From contig OX465584.1 in NCBI GenBank assembly GCA_950022655.1, forward strand, positions 58,934,335 to 58,998,334: a stretch of 64,000 bases of DNA. Direction: 5' to 3'. The DNA comes from Alentia gelatinosa. Lineage: Eukaryota > Annelida > Polychaeta > Phyllodocida > Polynoidae. The translations under genes were made by a program, and so were the position numbers. Position 1 is the stretch's first letter. Each line of letters opens with the position of its first letter. The notes beneath the pieces are model-generated. The model did not search any database. It was not told the origin of the DNA and was given only the letters and a program-made list of their open reading frames with translations. Positions 22,523 to 34,500 of the stretch are shown one piece after another.

Positions 22523-25500
22523 GGGGGCACTGCCTGACCTCTCTGTCAGGACACAGCCTGCCACTGGGTCATGATCCGACTCGAACTGACCCAGAACTCC
22601 ATGGTGGGGTGGGGTGGGGGTGGTAAACTAGGCTGTGTTATGCTACAAGTCAAATAGCAACTAAGGCATTGCATAAGTTGGTGGGGTGGCGACCCAGTGG
22701 AAATATGATGATTCACGAGCGTAAATGCAGTCGTTTCAGGTTTGATTCTTCCATAGAAATCCACTTTCTCATGTTATTGTACAGAATTATTTGTCCTTGT
22801 GTGAAATGAATGTGATATAATTTGAGCATTATTTATGCCAACAGTGGCTTGAACCTCCCAACAGACCATAGCTTCCTGCATTCCACATTTTCTTTGCCTT
22901 TCCAAGGCAGGGAGTGCCAAGCGAAAAATATTCATGTCAAAGTGAACCTTCTTTTTTTTTTCTTACTGATTGAAGCCAGTAATATACTCGACTAATTGAC
23001 ATCGAGATAAGAGAACTCCATCACACTTGACAAACTAGATTTACACAATATTAGAGGGAAACTGGTCCCCAGTAAAAGAATAACCGTGTTCGCTATAGGT
23101 TAACCCTCATTTATGCCAATAAAACAGTGGTACGAAACTCCCGAAAGACCTTCAGCCCCATGCCATGGCCGACAGGGACATATTATCCAAGTTTTTCACA
23201 TGAAAAATATTTCCACTTTTTCCCTTTACAGCGATGTCAGGTTCCCATTTTTCCGTGGAAATCCACTTTTTCATATTTAGTATGTGTAATTGTTTTCCCT
23301 TGTGTCAAACAAAGATAACAATGATTAAGCCTCATTTACCCAGTGGGTTGGACCTCCCCACAGACCCTTAGCCCCATGCCATGGCCGTCAAGGACATATC
23401 ATCCAAGTTTTCCGGTCTCTCCTAGACAGAAAAATCCACACGAAAAAAATGTCCACTTTTTTTCCTAACCCCAACTGGCATCCCTGCCTTTATGGGAATG
23501 ATTCTAAACAAACTGAGGGTGTGGCGTGTGTGCGGATCTGGACTGTCGGGGTCAGTGCACTCCGGAGCAGAGTACGAGTGCAGTCGTTGGCCGTCGTTGG
23601 CGGCTTGGCTATTCCACATGCCCGATGCATTAACCTCCTTGGTTTGCCAAGTCGGATTGAACCTGTAAACGTCAACTCGATAGACTGCGTCAGTTCACGG
23701 GTCTTGTTGTGGTTTGGGATTTTTTTTTTTTTTATCCCTGCAGCGAATTGTGTTCGGAGATGGTCTTGGTAGGAGTAGTGGGTACAGTGTATGCTGTGGT
23801 CCGAGAGGCTTTGACTGTATAGCGGTGCAGACAGTCAGGGTAATTAGCTATCCCATAGAGCTTTAGTTTAGGCTAACTGGTCGACTAGATTGGTACATCT
23901 CAGCTCAACAGCCGTTTTCCTCATGAATATAGGTTGAATCTTTCTGATTTTGTGGTAGACAGTTTCCTAAGACAAAATGCTATAAGATGATTATGAATTC
24001 CTACCTTACAATAGTTCTAGATAATAGAACAGACAGTGTTTGTAAATCCATGCAAGAACTTCCTACAGGCGAGAGACTTCCCGTAAATGGCTGGTTCAAA
24101 ATGGTCCACACAGGAAGCCACCAGGAACCAGTTTATCCAATATGGCTGACATGGGTGAAATAAGTTGTACAAAAAATCCCCAAAAAGTGATATGAAAGAA
24201 AAAAACAGGAATTTAAATCGCCAAAAAGGATTTATCATATATCTCCGAAGGTAAGGGTGCATGAACATGCACTGACATTGACAGGATTACCTAGAACTAA
24301 GGAAGTAATTTTCTGTACTATGGGAATAAGCGCATGGGCTCTCTGACTGTCCGCCAGGCAGTGGAAGTCTCTCGGACTATGTGTTCATCTCTATTTACGA
24401 GTGGAACACAAAATAACCCCAAAAGCCCTCAGAATTTAGGATATTTTGAAAACTGGCAGATGTGCCAGATTTCGGCCCAAACAGGCAGGTTGGGGCAGAG
24501 ATATAAGCGGCCACAGGAATTTGAGTGCAAGATCTCTGCTGGGAGAGTGGGTCTCTGTAGGAGTAGTGAGTGCTGGTGGAGAGTGTAACCCGGAGTTGTG
24601 GCTCGTAACCCCTGCCCCCCCCCCCCCCTTACACACACACTCACCGCACTTGGCCGTAGCGCGGACAATGGACCACAGCTGTCGTCCCGGCGTCCGTGTA
24701 CTAGTGACGTCACGAACATTATGACGTCACAACTGGCTGTCGGGCAGAAACAAAAGACGCCAATCCCATTGGTTGATTAGTATGTGGGTGCGAACTACAG
24801 CAGCACTTAGAGAAGGCAGAATAGACTTGGTCAGGGCTTCTGATTTTGGATACCCATGTACATAATAGGAAACATGGGGTACAGGGATTTGTGCCAGTCG
24901 ATCTGTCCCGGCGAGGAAGTGTAGGGTCAGGAAAATGTAGATTTAGGAATCGGGGACTTGTGACAATCTAACTGAGGGATCGATGCCGTCGAGAATGGAG
25001 AGACTTGCACAAGGCTTTCTGTATTTATCTCGCCCCTGTATACACTAAAATAATGAACGTTGTACAGGATATAGACCATGGAGAACGGACTGCAATATTC
25101 GTAGGGGCATGGGGAATAGGTTCCCAGTGTAAAGACTGTGGGACAGAAATACCACAGGTTAGATAAAATCTAGAAGCAGCCAATTAAGTGGAGAGGGATG
25201 TGGAGATGGCAGTTTTTCAAGGAAGTCCTTGTTTTATTTACAGGTTATCAAATTTTTTTTTCTTGTGTAAAATAAAAGGCCTAATTTTGGTCTCATTCCA
25301 CATGAAAAATATTACCCCTGTCTTATTTCATCACCTCAACTGACATCCCTGCCTCAGTAAATAGGGATCGGGCTGAGGTCAGTCAAGAAAAAAACCTTTC
25401 TGAAGAGGTGGCAGTTTTCCTATTTTCCAAGGAAATCCTTGTTTACATTTTAAGTTTACAACATTTTCTTTTCTTGTGTCAAACAAAAAGAGAATAAAGT

Positions 25501-28500
25501 GGGCTTCATTCACACCCATAAACAGTGTTCCCAACCTCTGCACACACCCAGGCCCATTCCATGGTCAATAATGATGTGCTTTCCATGTTTTCCCCGAGGC
25601 AGTAAATTCCACATGAACATTTTTCCTCTTTTTTTTTCCATGTCCCTCACTGACTTCTCTGCTTTCTAGTGGATCAGCATAAGACCAGGGATGCAAGTTC
25701 GCCGACAATTGACGGAAATCAGAAATTTCTGCATCTTGAAATATGATCATTATAAACCTCCATAGGCCGTTAGCATTGACGCACACGCCGGGAAACCGGC
25801 ACAGTCAGTACTTTGGCGGCAGTTAAACGCGCCAAGGGCCGTTGACACTGCCGTTTGAGTTCCGTCAAGTGCCGAAATTTTGTTTGACGGCACAGGGGGG
25901 GGGGGGGGGGGCGTCCTCTCCCCCCCCCCCCCCCCAGAATACGCCCCTGTTTTTTGTGGTGTGTTTTTGTTTCCGACTTTTTCATCAGTCCCGACTTTCA
26001 TCCCTGTAAGACAGACTGAGGCCAGTCTAGACTGGAGAGTGTGGTTGCACTAGCTTATTCTAGGTTCACACGGGGCCATTGGTGACCACACTTCAGGCCA
26101 CGGTGGACGGACCGTGGCTTGTCAAGAGAAACGTCAGACAATGTAATGGACCGCCATTGGCAAATGTAGCTTGACTTTGGGAACATGGGTGCCGTGGAAA
26201 AATTTTGAAATGACACCCAAGATTCGGCTAATGAAAAACATACAGGGCCCTCATGAGACGTGATGGACATCATATAACATGACTGAACGTGACCAAACGT
26301 AGGCAGTCGTACTGGGAAACGTGGACAAAATTGAACCGCCAATGTCGGTCTCCGGGGCTTCAGTGTAAATGCATATTTATGGCTCCGTAACCATCTGCAA
26401 TAGTGCCCTACGCCCTGGCATAACATGGCTGCCGGGGCTCAGTTAGACTGGTTCCAGTCCCTGTATCCTATGGCCACCCCTCCTCGCTGGGGCCAGTGAG
26501 GCAAGGATGCATATTATGATGAATTCTATTCAGATTTTCTTCAATCATTTTATGTCTGTTCATGATCAAAGACTTGCGCAAGTCTAAATATCATAATGAA
26601 TTTTATTCTGATTTTCTTCGGCCATTTTATGACTGTTGATAATCAAAGACTCAGAGATGTCAGTCTTACACTTTCCGTGGAAATCCACTTTTTCATATTC
26701 AGTATATGTAATTGACTTTCCTTATGTCAAACGAAAGTGATATTGATTTAGCCTCATTTATACCAATTAAAGGGGTTTGACCTTCCCCAAAGACCCTGAC
26801 CCCATGCCTTGGCTGTCAAGGACATATTATCCAAGTTTCCCCGGTCTCTCTGAGGCAGAAAAATTCCACATGAAAATATTCTCACTTTTTGTCCCTGACC
26901 ACAACTGACATCCCTGAAGACTTGCGCAAGTCTAGTGCTCAGTGTAAAGCTAGCATTACGTGGGTTGAGAGTGTGCGTGGTGGGGCTGTTTGTATTCGTT
27001 AGTGGTGGAGTGGTGACTGACCGGCCGGGCGGGCGGGGGGCGCGATGACTCAACCCCGCCGGGCAGTGGGCGGGCGGGGAGGGCGGCCGGGGAGGGAGGG
27101 TGGGCGGGGAAGGCATGAGCTGGCAGCCCACTCACTCACCCACCACCACCCAACCTCACCACTAGACTTGCTTAAGTCTTTGATTATGAACATTCATCAA
27201 ATGATTAAACACAATCAGCACAATAGGTTTTTGTAATATCAAATGCTCAGTAGTTAGGTCGCACGCCTCGTTCTGGTGTGACCTACTTGTCGGCCATTAC
27301 AAGATGGCGCCAGTGTGAAGAGGGTCTATTATGATATTATCTTTCTCTGACTGGCCCATGAATCAAAGACTTGTCCACTCTGACCAGAATCTCCTGTTTA
27401 TGACCCAAAGCCGCCCCCTGTAACCCTACACCTCCTCCTACCCCTCTCCATCCCCTCCTCTAGTTCTCTGGCCGCCTGTGTTGTCATAGCAATAAATTTC
27501 GGGGAAAATAGTTCTACTTCTTAGACCCTGCACCCACATTATATGTTGGTATTACATTTAAATGGGTCAGGTCATCATGGGTATCAATCTCCCAGCAGAT
27601 ATCCTGACCAGAAGATTGGGACTTCTGCTTGGAGAGTGCTGGCGCTAAATCGCACCAGCCTACAGGGCCGTTTACAGATTCTACCAGTCCCTGTATCAAG
27701 CGGGGGTAGGGGCGGTGCGGTGGCGGTAGGATACAGGGACTGAGGCCAGTCTAGGGTAGGGGCGGTGCGGTGGCGGTAGGATACAGGGACTTGAGGCCAG
27801 TCTAGGGTAGGGGCGGTGCGGTGGCGGTAGGATACAGGGACTGAGGCCAGTCTAGGGTAGGGGCGGTGGCGGTAGGATACAGGGACTGAGGCCAGTCTAG
27901 GGTAGGGGCGGTGCGGTGGCGGTAGGATACAGGGACTGAGGCCAGTCTAGGGTAGGGGCGGTGGCGGTAGGATACAGGGACTGAGGCCAGTCTAGGGTAG
28001 GGGCGGTGCGGTGGCGGTAGGATACAGGGGCTGAGGCCAGTCTAGGGTAGGGGTGGTGCGGTGGCGGTAGGATACAGGGACTGAGGCCAGTCTAGGGTAG
28101 GGGCGGTGCGGTGGCGGTAGGATACAGGGACTGAGGCCAGTCTAGGGTAGGGGCGGTGCGGTGGCGGTAGGATACAGGGACTGAGGCCAGTCTAGGGTAG
28201 GGGCGGTGGCGGTAGGATACAGGGACTGAGGCCAGTCTACCTCACCACCAGCGGGCCTGGCCTGCTTCTAACGCCTCGTACTCAGTTAACCCATGGCCGC
28301 TAGCCTCCCGACTCCTGCACCGCCTAGCCAGCGGGATCCCTCGCCGAACCCACACACATCCCGCGTAACACCCGACAAAAGTGTTGTTAATAGTTATGTA
28401 TGTAGAGCTGGTGTTGTGGTTTTGGTTGTAATGATTTCGGTTATAATGGTTTTATGTGGAGCAGGGTGTGTTTGGTGTGGGGAGTGAGTCTGGCCACGCT

Positions 28501-31500
28501 CCGTAGTGTCAGGACTCAGAAACTGCAGTTTCCCATTTTATGTTATCCGTGCACATGATTCTGTGTTCATTGTGTAAAACAAAGATGATAATAACCCTCT
28601 ACAGGCAGGGGTTGGGGGGGGGGGGGGGTGAAAGAGGTCGTAGATATCGTAAGTAATGCCTCAAAGCATTATCCGCTCTGAAATGGTTGATTGAGCTTCA
28701 TTCACGTAAAGTAAACTGGTTTGAATCTCCCCACAGACATGAAGTCCCATAGTGTGGCCCACACCAACACGGTCAGTCTGTGGCAACGTATTACACCCCG
28801 CCCACCCCAAATACACACAGAGAAAAATCCACATTATTTCCTAACAGCAGCTGACATCCCTGATTATGTATACCTTTAACAAGTGTGGGATTTCTCGGGA
28901 TTTGCGGCGGTTTTTCGGGGTTGTTCCTGATACATCCCCAAAATCATTCTTGAGGTCAGTGTAAATCCGAGGAGAAAATAATGTAAAATGATTTTGGAAA
29001 AAGAGAAGAAAACGGCAAAAAGAGGCCATTTTAGCTTTCAGCTGAGACCAGATATTGTAATCAAAATAGCTATTTAAAAAAAAAAAAAATAGAAAAGAAG
29101 GGGGGGGGGGGGCACAAATAAAAACCACTGACCCCGAACACCCCTGTTTTTATTTCTCGAAAATAGTTATTTTCAAATAGCCATGCCTGGTTTAGTGACG
29201 TCCATGGGAGTGGATGTAGTTGGCGGTCAATGCCCTGGGTTCAGAATAGACCGGGCGGGTTACGTGTAGAGGTCGGCCTCATTGACTCTGTCGGCCCCCA
29301 CCCAACCCCCGGCCACCCCCCCCACCCCCACAGCACGGGACGCTCGCTGATTACCCAACGTGCGTGGATCCCCGAGAGGCGAACACGCCGTGAAGAAACC
29401 GTCTGGTCGTCGTTCTGGGTTCCACTGCAGCCCCACTCTCTCCCCCATCCTGGGTTATCCATGTAGTTTGGTAGCCTGGCAGCCTGGCCTAGTTAGACTA
29501 TAGGCCAGGTAACGGGTTCCATTTTTATAGTGCATTATTGGTAACGCCTCCTGGTTCCCCGGTAGTCCACTAGAGGGCTCGGCGGAACTAGGTGTATGAC
29601 AAGCGGATACCAGCCAAACCACTAGGCTGGTTCCTCGGGTATCCCCTAGTCACAGGCGGGCACCAGCCAAGGTTGAAGGTCATGCCTGTGGAACCCGTTA
29701 CCTGCCCCTTATTCATATGGGCAGGGAACCAGTCTAAGGGTTCCACTGCAGCCCCACTCTCTCCCCCATCCTGGGTTATCCACAGCACTGGTAGGCTTAG
29801 TGCTGTAGCAACAGGGATGCCAGTTTGTAGGATTTTGCCTACATGTAGGATTTTCATTTTAGTCTCAAAGTGATGAAAAGTTCAAGAAATTGTATGTTTT
29901 GAGAACAAAATTGACTCCAGGCTCCCTGAAATCTAAATCTTAGATAAACTTGTTCTGTAATCTTTCAAAATTCCGAATTTAGCTACCCTGAGTACACTCA
30001 GTTAGAGGGCCTATGGATCCCAGTGCTCCAACCTAGAACTGTAGGATGGTAGGATTCCTGTAGGAAATGATCCTACGGATAAGGGCAAACTTGAATACTG
30101 ACTTCTGATTGGTTTAAAATATATGCCGAAGAATCTGCTAGGAGAGTGATGGGGATTCCCCATACACCATGTGTGTTTTAGGTGATACATAGACTGGCCT
30201 CAGTCCCCATGTAGGAATTTTTTTCTGACCCCAACTAGCATCCCTGTAGCAAGAGATGGTTGTTTTCCATGGAAATCCACTTTTGTATTTAATTCAGAGA
30301 TGTCGGTTTTCCATTTTTTTCCCCTTGGAAATCCACTTTTCATATTCAGTATATGTAATTACTTGTCCTTGTGTGAAACAAAGATGATATTGATTTTTCC
30401 ACATATACGCCCCATGCCATGGCTGACACGGGAATATTATCCTACCCCTAATAAAAAACGCCATAGGTTTAACATTGACTCAATGTATTTGAAGGAGTGT
30501 TGAATAAAGTGTTATTTATGCACCGAGGTGAATAAAAAAACTGACCAATCAGGGACCAGATAACGAAAGTAGATCCGGCAGTGTCAACACGCTACTATCA
30601 TGGATAATTACCAAATTTTCTCTGTATATCGGTGAGATGGGGTAGGATAAATACAAAACCAAACTCGAGTTAGCCTTCTCAATGTTTATACCACTCTGGT
30701 CAGGTCTGCTTCTCACTACACTTGGCTAACGCCTCGTGTAGTAATACACAACCTGCCCATCGTGGCATAAACATTGACAAGGCTGACTCTCGTTTGGTTT
30801 CTTCTAATTATCCCAAGTTTTGCTGGTCTCTCTGAGGCAAAACAATCTGTGTGAAAATGTTTCCACATTTTCCCCCGACTCCAACTGACATCTATATATA
30901 GATATAGATATAGATATGTATAGATATATATAGATATATATATAGATATATAGATATATAATAGAGATCTATTTTGCACATTGCATCTCTAGAACGTACG
31001 ATTTGTTACGCTTCTGTGAAACAAAGATTAGATTAATTAAATGGCATTTATACCAATAAGATAGTGGTTTAAATAAAGCTCCCCATACTCTGTCCAATGC
31101 CTTAGCCGATACCAATATATCTTACATATTTTCTTGGTGACTCCGTTTCAAATCCCACATGAAAAATATGACCATGTTTTCCTGACCTCAACTGCCATCC
31201 CTGTATATCGCCAAAGACCAGTCCTTTACATAACGCATATATGCGGTCTGTGAAGTAAAATGACTCTCTCTAAGGCACATGTCTAGGGGTAGGATTACTG
31301 TCTGAATTGATCTGATTTGTTGCAACACCCCTGTGGCATAAGACCAGTGAGAAAAGCTGGACCTTGAGATTGTTCCTGGATACCTCGGGGTCCCCTGAAA
31401 ATGTAAGACAATCCCACAGAGACAAGATGCCATGAATAAACTGTCCGGGCATTGTCCTGACCAGCAGGGTCTTACTGTTTGTAGTCGCCAGGGGTGACTT

Positions 31501-34500
31501 GTGTATATACAGCTGTCAATATGTGTCTACAGTCAATGTAGGTCATATATCCAGTGCCATTTAGTATAGGACATCTATGTCAAGATGCCAGTTAACCAAG
31601 AAATACCGGGAGAAATTCATGAAGAATAAAATAGAAGATTTATGAAGATAAACTAAGATTGTGGAAGGAAAGGTGTCCGTTAACGCGGGGTGTCCATTAG
31701 GCGGGGTTATACTGTATATCTCGGGGCAGTGGTGATTGAAATAAGTACATACACACCACAGTTATTCTCAACCGTCAACTCAAGTCAAATAGAAGATATA
31801 AACATAAATGTAAAAAAAATTGGGCACACCCAGAGCGCAGAAAACTTCCTCCTACAACAAGAGCCAGTTGAGAGGTCGGATGTATGACGGTGGGAATAAG
31901 TCTAAACAAACAAACGATGGGAAAAATGGCCGCACGTTGGTTAGCGATACTTTTCATTCACCTACGTCGTGCACAGGCATTCCTGGTGGTTTGGAAACTG
32001 AAACCATTATCTCGCAGGTTGATAAGGTCACATCCTGGTTTCGCTCGCTTCTTTGATGCGTGATACTTTAATCTAGTGTCTACAGACTTCACCGGCTAAC
32101 GCCCATGAATAACATTACTTTTTTTTTCTTAAATCTATTTTGCCCAAAGTATACTCTAGACTTACACACGAATACCTCCGGAAAAGAGACAACCCCTCCC
32201 CCTAAAAAATCACACACAAAACACACAAACCTACATGAAATGCACCGGTAACTGTACAGCGTAGCTTGCTGGACTGAAAAGGGACAAGGAAGTAGAAGCA
32301 AATGTTTAGATAGTAACATTGATCATTATCCTACCCCTAATAAATGATGCCATAGGCTTAACATGGGATTTTTTTATGTCACGGGTGTGACATAGAGTGT
32401 TGTTTATGCCACTACTTTCTGATACTGAAATAAATTGGAAATGGGGTAGGATAAAATCTGGACGTCACGAGTTTGAGCTTATTTATGCCACTCATTTTTT
32501 TGGCTCCGTAATGTCACTAATCTTCGACTCGTGAAATTATGAAACCAACAAAATGCGTGGCATAAATAAACTCAGACTCAAACTTGTGACGTCTCTTCAT
32601 ATTATCCATCAAGTTACTGAAGAAGGCACACCAACCACAACTAGTAACAATACAATGAGGATCATACCCGAAACAGTTGGACAGTTTGTATAACCATTTA
32701 TCTAAGCAGGGATGGCAGTTCTCCTCTTTTCCAAGGAAATCCTTGTTTTAATTTTCAATTTGTAAAATAGTTTTTTTTCTTGTGAAAACCAAATGGAGAA
32801 TAAATTGGGCCTCATTCACATGAGTAAACAATAGTTAAAACCTCCCCGCACACCCAAGCCCCATTCCAACGCAGTGATTATGTGTTTTCCATGTTTTCCT
32901 GGTGTCTCTGAGGCAATAAATTCCACATGAAAAATAGGTTCTCTTTTTTTTTTTCATGACCCCAACTGACATCTCTGATCTAAGTCTGGTACAAACTTCC
33001 AGAGGCTTAACATCAGGAACTCTTACTCAACATGTAATCAGCTTTTTGAAAGAGGCCAGTGTCTTTCATAGTTTATAAACTTGGATAAATACAATGGCAG
33101 GAATTGACTGAGAAAATTAATAGTGAAGATGGTCCCTCTAAGCCCTCACGGTCTCTTTGGACGTTCAACCCGCAAAAAAAACAAACTGAAAGTACCTTTG
33201 TTGAGTATGTGTAGAGAAAGGATCTGTGGAAAAACAGTAGTCGAAGCTAAGCAGAGAAAGTGGGTCAAGTTTAAAAAAAAAAAAAAATTAAAATATTATT
33301 GGAGACATCACAGTGGTTCATCGTGACTCCCCTAGGCACATTTCCCGGATCTTAACTTTACAATTTGGCTTTCTTATGTAAAATAAGAAAATGAATTAAG
33401 CCTCATTCATGGCAATAAACACTGGTTCAAACCCTCCCATACACCCGAGCCCCATTCCATGGCCAAAACTATGCGTTTTTCATGTCTGTTCAGTTCTCCC
33501 GAGGCAGTAAATTCCACATGAAAAAATATATTTTTTCATGACCCCAACTTATATCCCTGTGAATAAAGAGTTTTGATAATAAATAACCATGTTTGACTAA
33601 ATGTACTGATAAAAATAAGACAAAAAGGAAATGAAGAGTTTTATTAAAACGTTTTTTATTGTCAAACTATGGCGTGGACATCCTTTTTGTACAGTGATTT
33701 AGACAGGACTTCACTACAATTCTGATTCAATATTTGTTTATTTCTCAGGGACGAGAGACCACCCACTGTCTCGGCCCCGGGTGCCACCAACGGCACCAAG
33801 AGAAGATGGATTCCTCCAAGCAGCGTACAACGAGATGCAGTAACCCCTGAAGAAAAAAATGATGCAACATTCAGAAAAGTCCGAGGGTAAGAGCACCACT
33901 TTCTCATCCCAATTCTTAAAAAATATTATTAAAAAAAAAAAAAAATCGGTGCCACACTTTTACTCCTCCGGGGTTTTTCTGCATATTTTTAGCACGTACC
34001 AAGCGGCTAGCGCCTCACGTACAAGTGTGGTGCACATTATGGTGGCCCCCCAAGGCGTATTTAAGGGAAATTTGTATGTTTTTTATAGTTTCGTGGTATA
34101 TTTATACGTAATTGTTTTGGTTTTTTTTGCACAATGTAGAGCATTTTTGTTGCTCATTATTATTTCCTTTGATGTGGTACCGTTGTCATAATTTTGAATG
34201 TGTTAACCATGTACGTCGTGTAATGGATTTTGTCCTCTATTTTTAATTTTTAATTTTTGTAAAAGCATCCACCTTCAGATATTAAGCTTAATCATTCGGA
34301 TTGTTTTATAGAAGGAAAGTCTGTTTAATCATTGGGATAGATTATTTTATGTGTTATTTTACCCGAAAGAGCGTTTTGCAAAAGTTAATGTCAATATTTT
34401 ATAATGATTTGTGTGATTTAGAAATTACGAATAGCGACATTATTTTAAGATTAGATTAGAGGAAACTGGAGTAGAGGATTTGTATTTTTATATGAGATAA

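Larger units (their letters stand above)
20300..33748 (+). other. EIF4G2: eIF4G2 intron 2 (13.4 kb), repeat-filled
   Basis: Contains MITE copies, SINE fragments, the 27.7-28.2 kb minisatellite, two foldback elements and several G/C homopolymer runs. Between repeats (for example 20765-21750, 23490-25200, 27000-27700) no gene or extra exon was recognised. A missed small exon cannot be excluded, but phases already match without one. Confidence 0.7.

Noticed and set aside
25750..26001. Proline/glycine-rich open frames
   Set aside because: Created by the G-run and C-run of MITE-B copy 1.
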